This document shows positions 1 through 7,936 of a stretch of DNA of 64,000 nt, in pieces. The notes beneath the pieces were generated by a model. The model did not search any database, had not been told where the DNA came from, and was given only the letters and a program-made list of their open reading frames with translations. The stretch covers positions 62,001 through 126,000 of the forward strand of contig JAHZHC010000020.1 in the NCBI GenBank assembly GCA_019420505.1. The letters are read 5' to 3'. The first letter of the stretch is position 1. Each line of letters begins with the position of its first letter. The position numbers and the translations under genes are program-made. Source of the stretch: Ruminococcus sp. GTDB lineage: Bacteria; Bacillota; Clostridia; Oscillospirales; Ruminococcaceae.

Positions 1-604
1 GACCCTGAACCTGCATTCCATATTTACCAACAATATTAAAATAATATCTTCTTGCTTCACAAGCCCAATCCTCGTCTGTATCCAATGTGCCGAATTTTCC
101 GAAACCATCGGCGGAAAACAGAAGCTTTTCACTTTGCTCATAAGTAACCATTACCTCAGGCCAATGAATCATCGGAGCCATTATAAACTGTAAGGTATGC
201 GAACCGAGTGAAAGCGTATCTCCCTCCTTAACATTAATCGTTCTCTCAGAAAAATCGAAGTCAAAGAACTGTGCCATCATAACAAATGTTTTTGCATTTC
301 CGACAATTTTCATATCAGGATATTTTTCTGCAAGCTTCTGTATATTAGATGAATGGTCAGGCTCCATATGCTGTACAACGAGATAATCAACCGAACGTCC
401 ATCAAGCGCTTTATCCAGATTTTCAAACCATACATCAGTCACTCTGTTATCAACAGTATCCATTACCGCAACCTTTTCGTCAAGGATTACATAGGAATTA
501 TAAGCCATTCCGTTAGGCACAACATACTGACTTTCAAACAGGTCAATATTCTTATCATCTGCACCAATATAAATTACAGAATCAGAAATTTTCACATCTT
601 TCAT
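1..604 (-). CDS. FprA-family flavodiiron protein, 3' part cut by window edge
   Basis: The visible 201 residues form the metallo-beta-lactamase-like diiron domain of A-type flavoproteins, which reduce O2 or NO to protect anaerobes. The diiron ligand motif HMEPDH lies near residue 80 and a further conserved histidine sits in APMIHWPE. The flavodoxin (FMN) half would lie left of position 1. The start at 604 is set by a GGGAGG site. A consensus promoter lies just upstream, so it begins its own transcript, divergent from the YdcF gene. The family call is strong; whether O2 or NO is the substrate cannot be seen. Confidence 0.9.
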   Translation of the reverse strand, partial: MKDVKISDSVIYIGADDKNIDLFESQYVVPNGMAYNSYVILDEKVAVMDTVDNRVTDVWFENLDKALDGRSVDYLVVQHMEPDHSSNIQKLAEKYPDMKIVGNAKTFVMMAQFFDFDFSERTINVKEGDTLSLGSHTLQFIMAPMIHWPEVMVTYEQSEKLLFSADGFGKFGTLDTDEDWACEARRYYFNIVGKYGMQVQG

Positions 605-639
605 ATTAATTTCCTCCCAGGCAAAATAATTTTAAAATT

Positions 640-668
640 ATTATACCACCGTAGTATATTTTTGTCAA
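640..668 (-). promoter_or_regulatory. Sigma-A promoter of the flavodiiron gene
   Basis: On the minus strand TTGACA (663-668) and TATAAT (640-645) are both perfect and separated by 17 bases, about 36 bases upstream of the start codon. Confidence 0.8.
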
Positions 669-768
669 CAAACAACATAGTTTTCTATGAATTAAGCAAA
701 AATTCATTAATAAATTAAAATCATTTGTTATAATAAACATATCAGCAATGCAGGGAGGCAGTTTAAAA

Positions 769-1539
769 ATGACAGTAATAAATATCATATTTGCAGTTGA
801 GGTAATACTTTTATCATGGTTTTTAGTATCCCTTCCCCGCATCTGCATCGGAAATATTGCAGGTTTTTTTATGACCACTCTGCTCTTTTTCACAACGGGA
901 TATTACAAGGAAATAAGCGAATTTATAATTGACATAGGTCAAAGTTATACAGGTAAATTTTTAATAATTATAATATTTGTTTTAATTGCCAGTGCCTTGG
1001 TTTATTTGATTGTTCTCACGGTTCTTATGATCAAAGCAAAAAATAATTATCCTGAAACCGCCTGCACTGTAATTGTTCTCGGATGCCGTGTAAAAAACGG
1101 CTTGCCTACAAGAATGCTTAGAAAACGTCTGGATTGTGCATTCGAATATTTAAATAAAAATCCTGAAAGCTGCTGCATTTTATCAGGAGGAAAAGGTGAT
1201 GACGAGATAATCTCGGAAGCTGAAGCCATGTATAGATATTTATTAAACAAAGGCATAACCTCAGAAAGACTCATAAAAGAAAATAAATCAACTTCCACAA
1301 AAGAAAATATAAAATTCTCAATGAATATTATAGCCGACCTTGGAATTATACCGCAAATTGCAGTTGTTACTGACGGCTTTCATCAGTTCAGAGCACATCT
1401 TATTGCAAAAAATCAAGGAATAACGGCATTCGCTGTTTCTGCACAAACCGAACCAAGATACATCTTTATTTATTGGATTCGTGAATGGATTGCAATTACT
1501 GTTATGCTAATAAAAACACTTATAAAGCGTCCCTGCTGA
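769..1539 (+). CDS. YdcF/SanA-like DUF218 membrane protein
   Basis: About 256 residues. Two to three N-terminal hydrophobic segments (residues 3-20, 22-40, 58-85) are followed by a DUF218 domain with VIVLGCRVKNGLPT, ILSGGKG, EAEAMYRYL and STSTKENIKFS, the usual order of conserved blocks in this family. E. coli members (SanA, ElyC, YdcF) have been linked to envelope integrity or nucleotide-like ligand binding; the function here is unknown. I prefer the ATG at 769 over an upstream one at 748 because GGGAGG at 751-756 is correctly spaced for 769. Confidence 0.8.
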   Translation: MTVINIIFAVEVILLSWFLVSLPRICIGNIAGFFMTTLLFFTTGYYKEISEFIIDIGQSYTGKFLIIIIFVLIASALVYLIVLTVLMIKAKNNYPETACTVIVLGCRVKNGLPTRMLRKRLDCAFEYLNKNPESCCILSGGKGDDEIISEAEAMYRYLLNKGITSERLIKENKSTSTKENIKFSMNIIADLGIIPQIAVVTDGFHQFRAHLIAKNQGITAFAVSAQTEPRYIFIYWIREWIAITVMLIKTLIKRPC

Positions 1540-1546
1540 CAAAACG

Positions 1547-1575
1547 TTGCAATATAAGAGAAAATATGCTATAAT
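1547..1575 (+). promoter_or_regulatory. Promoter of the MATE exporter gene
   Basis: TTGCAA (1547-1552) and TATAAT (1570-1575) are 17 bases apart, about 50 bases before the start codon. Confidence 0.6.
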
Positions 1576-1628
1576 AAAGGACGTGTTGACGAAAAATGAT
1601 GTTTAATGATGAAAGGAATGTATAAAAA

Positions 1629-2999
1629 ATGAGCGCAAGTGCGGCTAAAGAAAATAAAATGGGCGTTCAGCCTGTTAATAAGCTTCTGCTGTCTATGTCT
1701 CTGCCTATAATGGTTTCTATGATTATTCAGGCGCTGTATAATATAGTTGACAGTATTTTTGTATCTAAAATAAGCGAAAACGCATTTACTGCGGTATCTC
1801 TTGCTTTTCCTGTACAAAATCTTATGATTGCACTGGGAGCAGGCACAGGCGTCGGAATAAACGCATTGCTGTCAAAATCATTAGGTGAAAAAAATTTTGA
1901 ACGTGCAAATAAGGCGGCTCGTAACGGAATCTTCTTAACTTTTATTAATTTTATTATTTTTATTGTTTTTGGTTTATTCTTTACAGAAATGTTTTTCAAA
2001 GCACAGTCATCAAATCAGGAAATTATAGACTACGGCATACAATATATGAAAATAATCACCATATTAAGTATCGGAATTTTCGGACAGCTGACCGGCGAAA
2101 GACTTCTTCAGGCTACCGGCAAAACGATTTACTCTATGTTTACCCAAGGCTTCGGCGCAATAGTCAATATTGTTCTGGATCCAATACTCATTTTCGGTAT
2201 CGGACCTTTTCCGAAAATGGGAGTGGCGGGAGCTGCCGCAGCTACAGTAATCGGACAAATAATTGCCATGCTTTTGGGAATTTATTTTAATGTAGCAAAA
2301 AATAAAGAAATCAATATTAATATGATTGGATTCCGCCCTGATTTTAAAATAATAAAAAGAATCTATGCTGTCGGAATTCCATCAATTATTATGCAGTCGA
2401 TAACTTCTGTTATGACTTTCGGAATGAATAAGGTGCTCAGTAATTATTCTGACACAGCTCAAGCAGTACTGGGCGCATATTTTAAATTACAAAGCTTCAT
2501 ATTTATGCCTGTATTTGGTCTTAATAACGGACTTATTCCTATTCTTTCATATAACTACGGTGCCCGCAAAAGAAAGCGAATGACATCAACTATAAAATAC
2601 GGCGTAATTTATGCATGTACAATTATGGTTGCAGGTATAATTATAATGCAGCTTATTCCCGATGTATTGTTAAAAATGTTCAAAGCGTCGGATACTATGC
2701 TGGGTATGGGCTCAACCGCAATGCGTATCATAAGCTTAAGCTTTATTTTTGCAGGCTTCGGAATCATAGTAAGTTCGTCATTGCAGGCATTAGGGCACGG
2801 AGTTTTTTCCATGTTTATTTCCATCGCAAGACAGCTTGTTGTACTTCTCCCTGCCGCTCTCATTATTGCAAAAGCAACAAATTATTCAAATGTCGACTAT
2901 GTTTGGTGGGCTTTCCCCATTGCAGAAATCGCATCTTTTCTATGTTCGGTTGTATTTTTAAGAATCATTTACAAAAAAGTTATTTCCGTTATTGAATAA
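1629..2999 (+). CDS. MATE family cation/drug antiporter
   Basis: 456 residues with twelve predicted membrane segments in two similar halves, the full length of the family. The N-terminal block MSLPIMVSMIIQALYNIVDS and the second-half counterpart GIPSIIMQSITSVM are typical of MATE exporters, which expel organic cations or drugs against a Na+ or H+ gradient. The substrate is not predictable. An AAAGGA site precedes the ATG, a promoter lies at 1547 and a terminator at 3045, so it is monocistronic. A second MATE gene lies at 35983-37326. Confidence 0.93.
   Translation: MSASAAKENKMGVQPVNKLLLSMSLPIMVSMIIQALYNIVDSIFVSKISENAFTAVSLAFPVQNLMIALGAGTGVGINALLSKSLGEKNFERANKAARNGIFLTFINFIIFIVFGLFFTEMFFKAQSSNQEIIDYGIQYMKIITILSIGIFGQLTGERLLQATGKTIYSMFTQGFGAIVNIVLDPILIFGIGPFPKMGVAGAAAATVIGQIIAMLLGIYFNVAKNKEININMIGFRPDFKIIKRIYAVGIPSIIMQSITSVMTFGMNKVLSNYSDTAQAVLGAYFKLQSFIFMPVFGLNNGLIPILSYNYGARKRKRMTSTIKYGVIYACTIMVAGIIIMQLIPDVLLKMFKASDTMLGMGSTAMRIISLSFIFAGFGIIVSSSLQALGHGVFSMFISIARQLVVLLPAALIIAKATNYSNVDYVWWAFPIAEIASFLCSVVFLRIIYKKVISVIE
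2975..2998 (+). repeat. 24-base duplication, copy 1 (end of MATE gene)
   Basis: The last coding bases of the MATE gene recur exactly at 6721-6744, downstream of the LysR gene, and the similarity continues with small changes for about ten more bases. Confidence 0.75.
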
Positions 3000-3044
3000 A
3001 ACAAAAAGCGTATGCTTAAATTACACAACATAAAAAAATAATAA

Positions 3045-3083
3045 GGTGCAGCCCCATTTTAGGGACTGCACCGTTTTTGTTTT
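3045..3083 (+). terminator. Intrinsic terminator of the MATE gene
   Basis: GGTGCAG pairs with CTGCACC around a CCC/GGG extension and an A/T-rich loop, followed by a T-rich run. Confidence 0.85.
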
Positions 3084-3151
3084 AATAAAAACTTATTCAC
3101 CTTTTTACTCTTTTCTATGCATCTCCGTAAACTCATATTATTGTTTTATAT

Positions 3152-4009
3152 TTATGCGCATACTGTTTTAATATTATTTGGTATAATGACTTTTCCCTTC
3201 GCCTGTTCATCATCCATAATTATTTCACTCACATTGGGAACATAAATATTACCGGAAAGCGGGTTTTTAATGCTTATGACCGGAGTAGTAATAGTTGCCT
3301 CCACCTCAGATTTTTCAAAACAAAGATCAGTATCTGTCATTTCACAGTCCACCAGCTTCAGATTTTTGCAATAACAGAATGGCTGCGTTCCAACGATCCT
3401 GCAATTTATCATCGTCAGGTTTTCCGAATACCAAGCAAGATATTCACCCTTTATCACGCTGTTTTTTACCGTAACATTGCGGGAGTGCCAAAAAGCGTCT
3501 TTTGTATCAAAAATACAATCTGAAAAAATAGCGTCCTTGACATATTGAAAAGAATATTTTCCCTTAAACTGAACATTAGAAAAAGAAATGTCCTCCGCCC
3601 TCATTAAAAAATATTCACTTTCCGCCTTACAGTCATTAATCTGAATGTCCCTTGAAGACCAGCCAAATTCCGGCGAAATAATATCGCAGTTTTTTATGAA
3701 AATTCCGCTGCATTCTCTCAGAGCCTTTATACCGTGCAGCTTCGTGTCTGTAATTGTAATATTATCCGAATACCAAAGAGCGGCCCTGCATAGCTCCGTC
3801 ATTTCCGAACGGCAGATTGACAGACCATGGTTGTGCCAGAAAGGATAACGCAGATTGAAAAAGCAATCCTCAGCTGAAATATCTGTACATTCCTTAAATG
3901 CACTTTCGCCGTCTGCCGGACCGTCAAAGCTGCAATGCTTTGCTGTTATCCTTTTGCCGCCATATAAAGCACGCTCCTCATCAAAATTTTGATTTTCAAT
4001 TATGTTCAT
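3152..4009 (-). CDS. DUF3737 family right-handed beta-helix protein
   Basis: 285 residues, no signal peptide and no membrane segment. The sequence is a succession of short, roughly 20-residue rungs rich in aromatic and Cys/Asn residues (for example NCDIISPEF, NCRIVGTQPFCYCKN, DCIFDTKDAFWHS), as expected for a parallel beta-helix of the DUF3737 family common in gut Firmicutes. No biochemical role is established for the family. It starts with an AGGAA site and stands alone. Confidence 0.85.
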   Translation of the reverse strand: MNIIENQNFDEERALYGGKRITAKHCSFDGPADGESAFKECTDISAEDCFFNLRYPFWHNHGLSICRSEMTELCRAALWYSDNITITDTKLHGIKALRECSGIFIKNCDIISPEFGWSSRDIQINDCKAESEYFLMRAEDISFSNVQFKGKYSFQYVKDAIFSDCIFDTKDAFWHSRNVTVKNSVIKGEYLAWYSENLTMINCRIVGTQPFCYCKNLKLVDCEMTDTDLCFEKSEVEATITTPVISIKNPLSGNIYVPNVSEIIMDDEQAKGKVIIPNNIKTVCA

Positions 4010-4037
4010 AACAAAAATTCCTTTTTATATAGATTTT

Positions 4038-4069
4038 GCGTCCATAAAAGAGAAAACCTTTATGAACGC
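4038..4069. promoter_or_regulatory. Inverted repeat upstream of the DUF3737 gene
   Basis: GCGTCCATAAA and TTTATGAACGC form an imperfect dyad in the 5' leader, 30-60 bases before the DUF3737 start. It could be an operator or an RNA hairpin; the sequence alone does not decide. Confidence 0.35.
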
Positions 4070-4197
4070 CTATAATTATGCAAAATTGCCTGTAATCCGT
4101 TTTTAAATTTAACTGTTTTTAAAACTAATCTGAAAGCTTTCGCATCGTTTTATGACTTTACGGGTATAACAATAACTTCTATCTTCAAATCTATTGA

Positions 4198-5394
4198 TTA
4201 ACGATACGATTTTTCAAAAATACCTGCACATTCTTCGTCAGACATTTCACAAGGATTTGCAAGAAACAATCCGCCCATTGTCTCTCTTGCATTAACAGCC
4301 AATGTCATAAATTCATTTTCTGTAATTCCATAATCGCTCATTTTCAGATCATCTACACCGCAGGCCTTCTGAAGCTGTACAAGTGCAGTAATAAAATCTT
4401 CAGGTTTGTCAGCATCAGGAATTCCCATTGCTTTTGCCATCTTGATAAACTGTTCATCACAAGCATGCTTTTCTATAAAAAACTCAGCAAACGCTTTAGA
4501 TATCATAATAAGTCCCGCTCCATGCGGCAAGTTGTGGTGATAAGCACTCATAGCGTGTTCCATTGAGTGCTGTGCCGTGGTACTGGTAAGCTGCATGGTG
4601 ATACCTGCTATCGTGCTTCCATAAGCAACAGCTTCTCTTGCTTCTATATCATTTCCATCTGCAACGGCTCTCGGAAGATACTTCGCAATATTTTCAATAG
4701 CCGAAAGCTCAATAACTTCACTGAGAATATTGACCCCGTTAGAAATCATAACCTCAGTATTGTGGAACAGTGCGTCAAAGCCCTGGTAAGCAGTATACTT
4801 CGGTGGAACAGTTTTCATAAGCTCCGGATCAACAATCGACAATACAGGAACAATTGAAGGATCACCAAATCCTATTTTTTCATTGGTCTGATGATTGGAA
4901 ATAACACCCCAGCAGTTGATCTCCGAACCTGTACCGGAAGAAGTAGCAATAGTCACAATAGGCAGTGCGCTGTTAACCAATGGCTGCCCTTTTCCGGTTC
5001 CGCCGTTTACATAATCCCATAAATCCCCGGGATTGGTCGCCATAGCAGCAACAGCAACAGCAGAATCAAGTACCGCACCTCCGCCAAGAGCAACAATAAA
5101 ATCACAATCATTCTTTTTGGCAATAGCAGCCGCTTCCATGACCGCCTCCTTAGACGGGTTTTCATGAATGTTGTCACAGACAACATATTCCACATTGATT
5201 CTTTTCAGCTGCTCCTGTACACGGTCAAGAGTTCCGTATTTTTTTACGGAATTTCCGCTTGAAATCAAAAGAAGAGCTTTATTTCCAAGCGCTCCGCTTG
5301 TTCTCTTTGCAGATATCTGATCTCCAAGCTCGTTTAACCTGCCTGAACCAAAAATAAGATTAGTCGGGTTATTAAAATTGAAATTCATGTTCAT
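4198..5394 (-). CDS. Iron-containing alcohol dehydrogenase
   Basis: 398 residues, full length for group III metal-dependent alcohol dehydrogenases, NAD(P)-dependent cytoplasmic enzymes that interconvert alcohols and aldehydes/ketones. Visible blocks are the nucleotide-binding GGGAVLDSA (near residue 103), TSSGTGSE (near 152), and metal ligands in GFDALFHN and the His-rich segment QHSMEH...LPHGAG. The start has a GGAGG site. It lies 19 bases after a 77-residue protein and divergent from a LysR regulator, so the two probably form an operon controlled by that regulator. The substrate (for example butanol, propanediol) cannot be told. Confidence 0.93.
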   Translation of the reverse strand: MNMNFNFNNPTNLIFGSGRLNELGDQISAKRTSGALGNKALLLISSGNSVKKYGTLDRVQEQLKRINVEYVVCDNIHENPSKEAVMEAAAIAKKNDCDFIVALGGGAVLDSAVAVAAMATNPGDLWDYVNGGTGKGQPLVNSALPIVTIATSSGTGSEINCWGVISNHQTNEKIGFGDPSIVPVLSIVDPELMKTVPPKYTAYQGFDALFHNTEVMISNGVNILSEVIELSAIENIAKYLPRAVADGNDIEAREAVAYGSTIAGITMQLTSTTAQHSMEHAMSAYHHNLPHGAGLIMISKAFAEFFIEKHACDEQFIKMAKAMGIPDADKPEDFITALVQLQKACGVDDLKMSDYGITENEFMTLAVNARETMGGLFLANPCEMSDEECAGIFEKSYR

Positions 5395-5413
5395 ATTAAA
5401 TTCCTCCGATTGT

Positions 5414-5647
5414 TTATTTATTTGTTGTATTTTTCATCGTATAAATCAGATAATCAAGACAGTCGATCATATGCTGGCTGATATGAACCTGATCAAGCAA
5501 AGATGCCCTGTGTAAAGAAAGAAGCCGGTATTGCTCCTGTGTCCTGTTCTCCCTTTTCAGTTTTAAAAATTTCCGAATTGTTTCTTCATCACACCCTGAA
5601 TCCTTGAGATTACGAATAATTCCCGATTCATCTGAAATTCCGTTCAC
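5414..5647 (-). CDS. Small conserved-looking protein encoded before the alcohol dehydrogenase
   Basis: 77 residues from a GTG start at 5647, chosen because GGGGGTGG lies just upstream; a longer frame to 5701 would run through the promoter. The mostly helical, charged sequence includes RNLKDSGCDEETIRKFLKL and LLDQVHISQHMIDCLDYLIY, similar in feel to the C-terminal coiled segment of MerR-type regulators but without a DNA-binding domain. I cannot assign a function. Its position implies a partner or accessory of the dehydrogenase or the LysR regulator. Confidence 0.7.
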   Translation of the reverse strand: MNGISDESGIIRNLKDSGCDEETIRKFLKLKRENRTQEQYRLLSLHRASLLDQVHISQHMIDCLDYLIYTMKNTTNK

Positions 5648-5672
5648 TTGACCACCCCCATCGTCTGTATTT

Positions 5673-5701
5673 ATTATATCGTAATTAAATACAAATAGCA
5701 A
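5673..5701 (-). promoter_or_regulatory. Promoter of the small protein / alcohol dehydrogenase operon
   Basis: On the minus strand TTGCTA (5696-5701) and TATAAT (5673-5678) are 17 bases apart. It lies back to back with the LysR promoter, only about 30 bases away. Confidence 0.55.
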
Positions 5702-5722
5702 ATACTTATTTTAAAAACCACG

Positions 5723-5743
5723 ATATGCTTGACAGGCATATCA
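5723..5743. promoter_or_regulatory. Probable LysR operator overlapping the -35 box
   Basis: GATATGC and GCATATC form a perfect 7-base dyad around a 7-base spacer that contains the LysR gene's own TTGACA. The position between two divergent promoters is the classical place for LysR autoregulation and activation of the opposite operon. Confidence 0.6.
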
Positions 5744-5758
5744 TAAAAATATATAATT
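5730..5758 (+). promoter_or_regulatory. Promoter of the LysR gene
   Basis: TTGACA (5730-5735) and TATAAT (5753-5758), both perfect, with a 17-base spacer. Confidence 0.75.
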
Positions 5759-5794
5759 AAATTATACAATACGATCAGATAAGGAGAAATTTCT

Positions 5795-6685
5795 ATGGAA
5801 ATCAGAGTGCTTCGCTATTTTTTAGCAATCGCAAGAGAGGGCAGCATTACAGGAGCAGCAAATTTTCTCCATGTAACTCAGCCTACACTTTCAAGACAGA
5901 TACACGATTTAGAGGAAGAATTGGGACAAAAGCTGTTTACCCGTGGAAGTCATAATATGACTTTGACAGCAGAAGGAATGATTCTAAGAAAAAGAGCAGA
6001 AGAAATAATTTCTATGGTGGATAAAACCGAAGCAGAATTTATTTCTATGGAACATATAATCGGCGGAGATATTTATATAGGCGGCGGAGAAACTGAGGCA
6101 ATAAAGCTTGTCGCCCGGATTGCAAAGGAATTGCGTGAAACATATCCGGCAATTCATTACCATTTGTATAGCGGAAATGCAGAGGACGTAACCGAACGTT
6201 TGGATAAAGGGCTCTTGGATTTCGGAATTTTGATTCAACCTGCAAATATCTCAAAATATGACTATCTGAATATTCCCGCAAAGGATACCTGGGGAGTTGT
6301 TATGAGAAAAGACAGTCCGTTGGCAGAAAAGGAAACAATCCGCAGAGAAGATCTCCTTGATGTTCCCCTGATATGCTCCCGTCAGGTTATGCTGAGAGAA
6401 CGGTCGCACAATGAATTTATTGCTTGGTTCGGTGATGACTTTGATAAGCTTAATGTCGTTACTACCTTTAATTTGTTTTACAATGCCGCAATTATGGTCG
6501 ATTCCGGCATGGGCTATGCCATATCTCTTGACAAATTGGCAAATACATCAGAAGAAAGCAATCTCTGTTTCAGACCTCTTGAACCAAAGCTTGAATCCGG
6601 ACTGAATATAGTCTGGAAAAAATATCAGGTCTTTTCTTCTGCTGCCGGACTGTTTTTAGAAAGACTTCGGGAAAGCTTCGCTTAA
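5795..6685 (+). CDS. LysR family transcriptional regulator
   Basis: 296 residues. The N-terminal winged helix-turn-helix shows GSITGAANFLHVTQPTLSRQ near residues 17-36 and the usual LEEELGQKLFTR wing, followed by a periplasmic-binding-like effector domain from about residue 90. The AAGGAG site fixes the start. Divergent from the alcohol dehydrogenase operon, with a dyad over its own promoter, it probably represses itself and activates the dehydrogenase in response to an unknown ligand. Confidence 0.93.
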   Translation: MEIRVLRYFLAIAREGSITGAANFLHVTQPTLSRQIHDLEEELGQKLFTRGSHNMTLTAEGMILRKRAEEIISMVDKTEAEFISMEHIIGGDIYIGGGETEAIKLVARIAKELRETYPAIHYHLYSGNAEDVTERLDKGLLDFGILIQPANISKYDYLNIPAKDTWGVVMRKDSPLAEKETIRREDLLDVPLICSRQVMLRERSHNEFIAWFGDDFDKLNVVTTFNLFYNAAIMVDSGMGYAISLDKLANTSEESNLCFRPLEPKLESGLNIVWKKYQVFSSAAGLFLERLRESFA

Positions 6686-6720
6686 TGTGTATCATAACAC
6701 ATACACAATTATATTTGCGG

Positions 6721-6744
6721 AAAAGTTATTTCCGTTATTGAATA
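6721..6744 (+). repeat. 24-base duplication, copy 2
   Basis: Exact copy of the 3' end of the MATE gene (2975-2998), here non-coding and following the LysR stop codon. Confidence 0.75.
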
Positions 6745-6747
6745 CAC

Positions 6748-6776
6748 AAAAAGGGTGAACTCATCTGAGTCCACCC
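6748..6776 (-). terminator. Terminator of the glycyl-radical domain gene
   Basis: GGGTGAACTCA and TGAGTCCACCC pair with one mismatch. The T run lies on the minus-strand side, so it serves the leftward gene ending at 6797. Confidence 0.8.
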
Positions 6777-6796
6777 TAAAATATTATAAATTATTT

Positions 6797-7069
6797 TTAA
6801 CAGCAAACGTTATGCTTAACCCTGTCCTCTACCTCTGCTCTTTTAGCATTGTTGAATCTGTCAACAGTACCAACAAGATAACCCGTGATTCTGCGGATTC
6901 TCTGGAAAGGAACATCAGCAAAACGATATTGAATATCTACATAATCACCGTCCACAGAAATATCCATTCCCTCAATTGTCTTATTAGGATAAAGCTCCTG
7001 CGCTCTTGTAATATATGCGTCAATTTCAGCTTTTGAAAGTTCACCGTTTGTTACTTTTACATCTACCAT
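6797..7069 (-). CDS. Stand-alone NrdD C-terminal-like glycyl-radical domain
   Basis: 90 residues. The segment RITGYLVGTVDRFNNAKRAE (60-79) and the following DRVKH match the C-terminal radical loop of anaerobic class III ribonucleotide reductase (NrdD), where the glycine in R-x-x-GYL carries the radical; here it is Gly63. The catalytic barrel and zinc-cysteine motifs are absent. The upstream helix ELSKAEIDAYITRAQELYP is extra. It resembles in concept the YfiD/GrcA spare part of pyruvate formate-lyase, but that role is inference. It is monocistronic, with a consensus promoter and its own terminator. Confidence 0.75.
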   Translation of the reverse strand: MVDVKVTNGELSKAEIDAYITRAQELYPNKTIEGMDISVDGDYVDIQYRFADVPFQRIRRITGYLVGTVDRFNNAKRAEVEDRVKHNVCC

Positions 7070-7150
7070 AATTTAAAACCTCTTTCTTTAATTAATATAT
7101 ATTTACTGTTTTTACTTGCATTTCATAATACAAATTGTACTGTGATTATC

Positions 7151-7179
7151 ATTATACCACTACATATTGTGCATGTCAA
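7151..7179 (-). promoter_or_regulatory. Promoter of the glycyl-radical domain gene
   Basis: Perfect TTGACA (7174-7179) and TATAAT (7151-7156) on the minus strand, 17 bases apart. Confidence 0.8.
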
Positions 7180-7303
7180 TAGTTTTTAAGATATTTTACA
7201 CTGAATATTGCACAAATTATTTTAAGCTGTTTTGTGCACTTTTTTGGTATATATTTATACAAGTCATAAATTATATATTTAATTGTGCAAAAAATTACAT
7301 TGC

Positions 7304-7332
7304 TTGACAAAAAAATAAAATAAATATATAAT
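7304..7332 (+). promoter_or_regulatory. Promoter of the SH3 protein / peptidase pair
   Basis: Perfect TTGACA (7304-7309) and TATAAT (7327-7332), 17 bases apart, about 45 bases before the start codon. Confidence 0.8.
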
Positions 7333-7376
7333 TAATAATAACAATTCTATCGCAAATGAAAGGAGAAACGGGAAAA

Positions 7377-7931
7377 ATGAATAACCGAAATCAGTTCTCA
7401 GGACCTGAAAAAATATCAGGCGGTAAAAACCCAAAAACTAAACAAAATACCTCCCTTCGTGCAGGCGGAATAGTTGTTATTGGCATTTTTGCGGTTTGTA
7501 TTGTTATATTTATGGCAAAAGGGCTTTTTTCAAACAGTGACAGCGGACTTCCTGCGGGTATTGATACAGGTACCATAAATACCAATCAGACAACTCCTGC
7601 TGCCGAAGCAAATGCAGATTTGTCAGATTCAAAGAAATCCAAAGATCAGGATAAAAACAGCTCCAAGTCCTCCAAAGAAAACGAATCATCTCAGACAGAA
7701 GAAAGCAGTGCCGCTGAAAATACAGAAACAGCCTTCGTTAATCAATATGCATATCTTCATACCGAACCTGATAAGGACGCAGAAAATATCGTGTGTATGT
7801 CTCCGAATATTGAAGTAACCGTACTTGAAAAGCTTGAAAACGGCTATTGGAAAGTTACGTTTTTAAATATAGACGGTCAGAAAACCGGGTATGTCTGGAA
7901 CGAATACCTACAGTCTTCACCTCTGTCATAA
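7377..7931 (+). CDS. Membrane-anchored bacterial SH3 domain protein
   Basis: 184 residues from the ATG at 7377, selected over 7356 because AAAGGAG is correctly placed for it. A short basic N-terminus, one membrane helix (about residues 27-47), a Ser/Lys/Glu/Asp-rich low-complexity linker (about 70-118) and a C-terminal SH3_3-type domain (AYLHTEPDKDAENI to YVWNEYL). Such domains bind cell-wall peptide or glycan outside the membrane. No enzyme domain is present, so it may be a scaffold or sensor. The next gene follows within 5 bases. Confidence 0.8.
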   Translation: MNNRNQFSGPEKISGGKNPKTKQNTSLRAGGIVVIGIFAVCIVIFMAKGLFSNSDSGLPAGIDTGTINTNQTTPAAEANADLSDSKKSKDQDKNSSKSSKENESSQTEESSAAENTETAFVNQYAYLHTEPDKDAENIVCMSPNIEVTVLEKLENGYWKVTFLNIDGQKTGYVWNEYLQSSPLS

Positions 7932-7936
7932 TAAAA

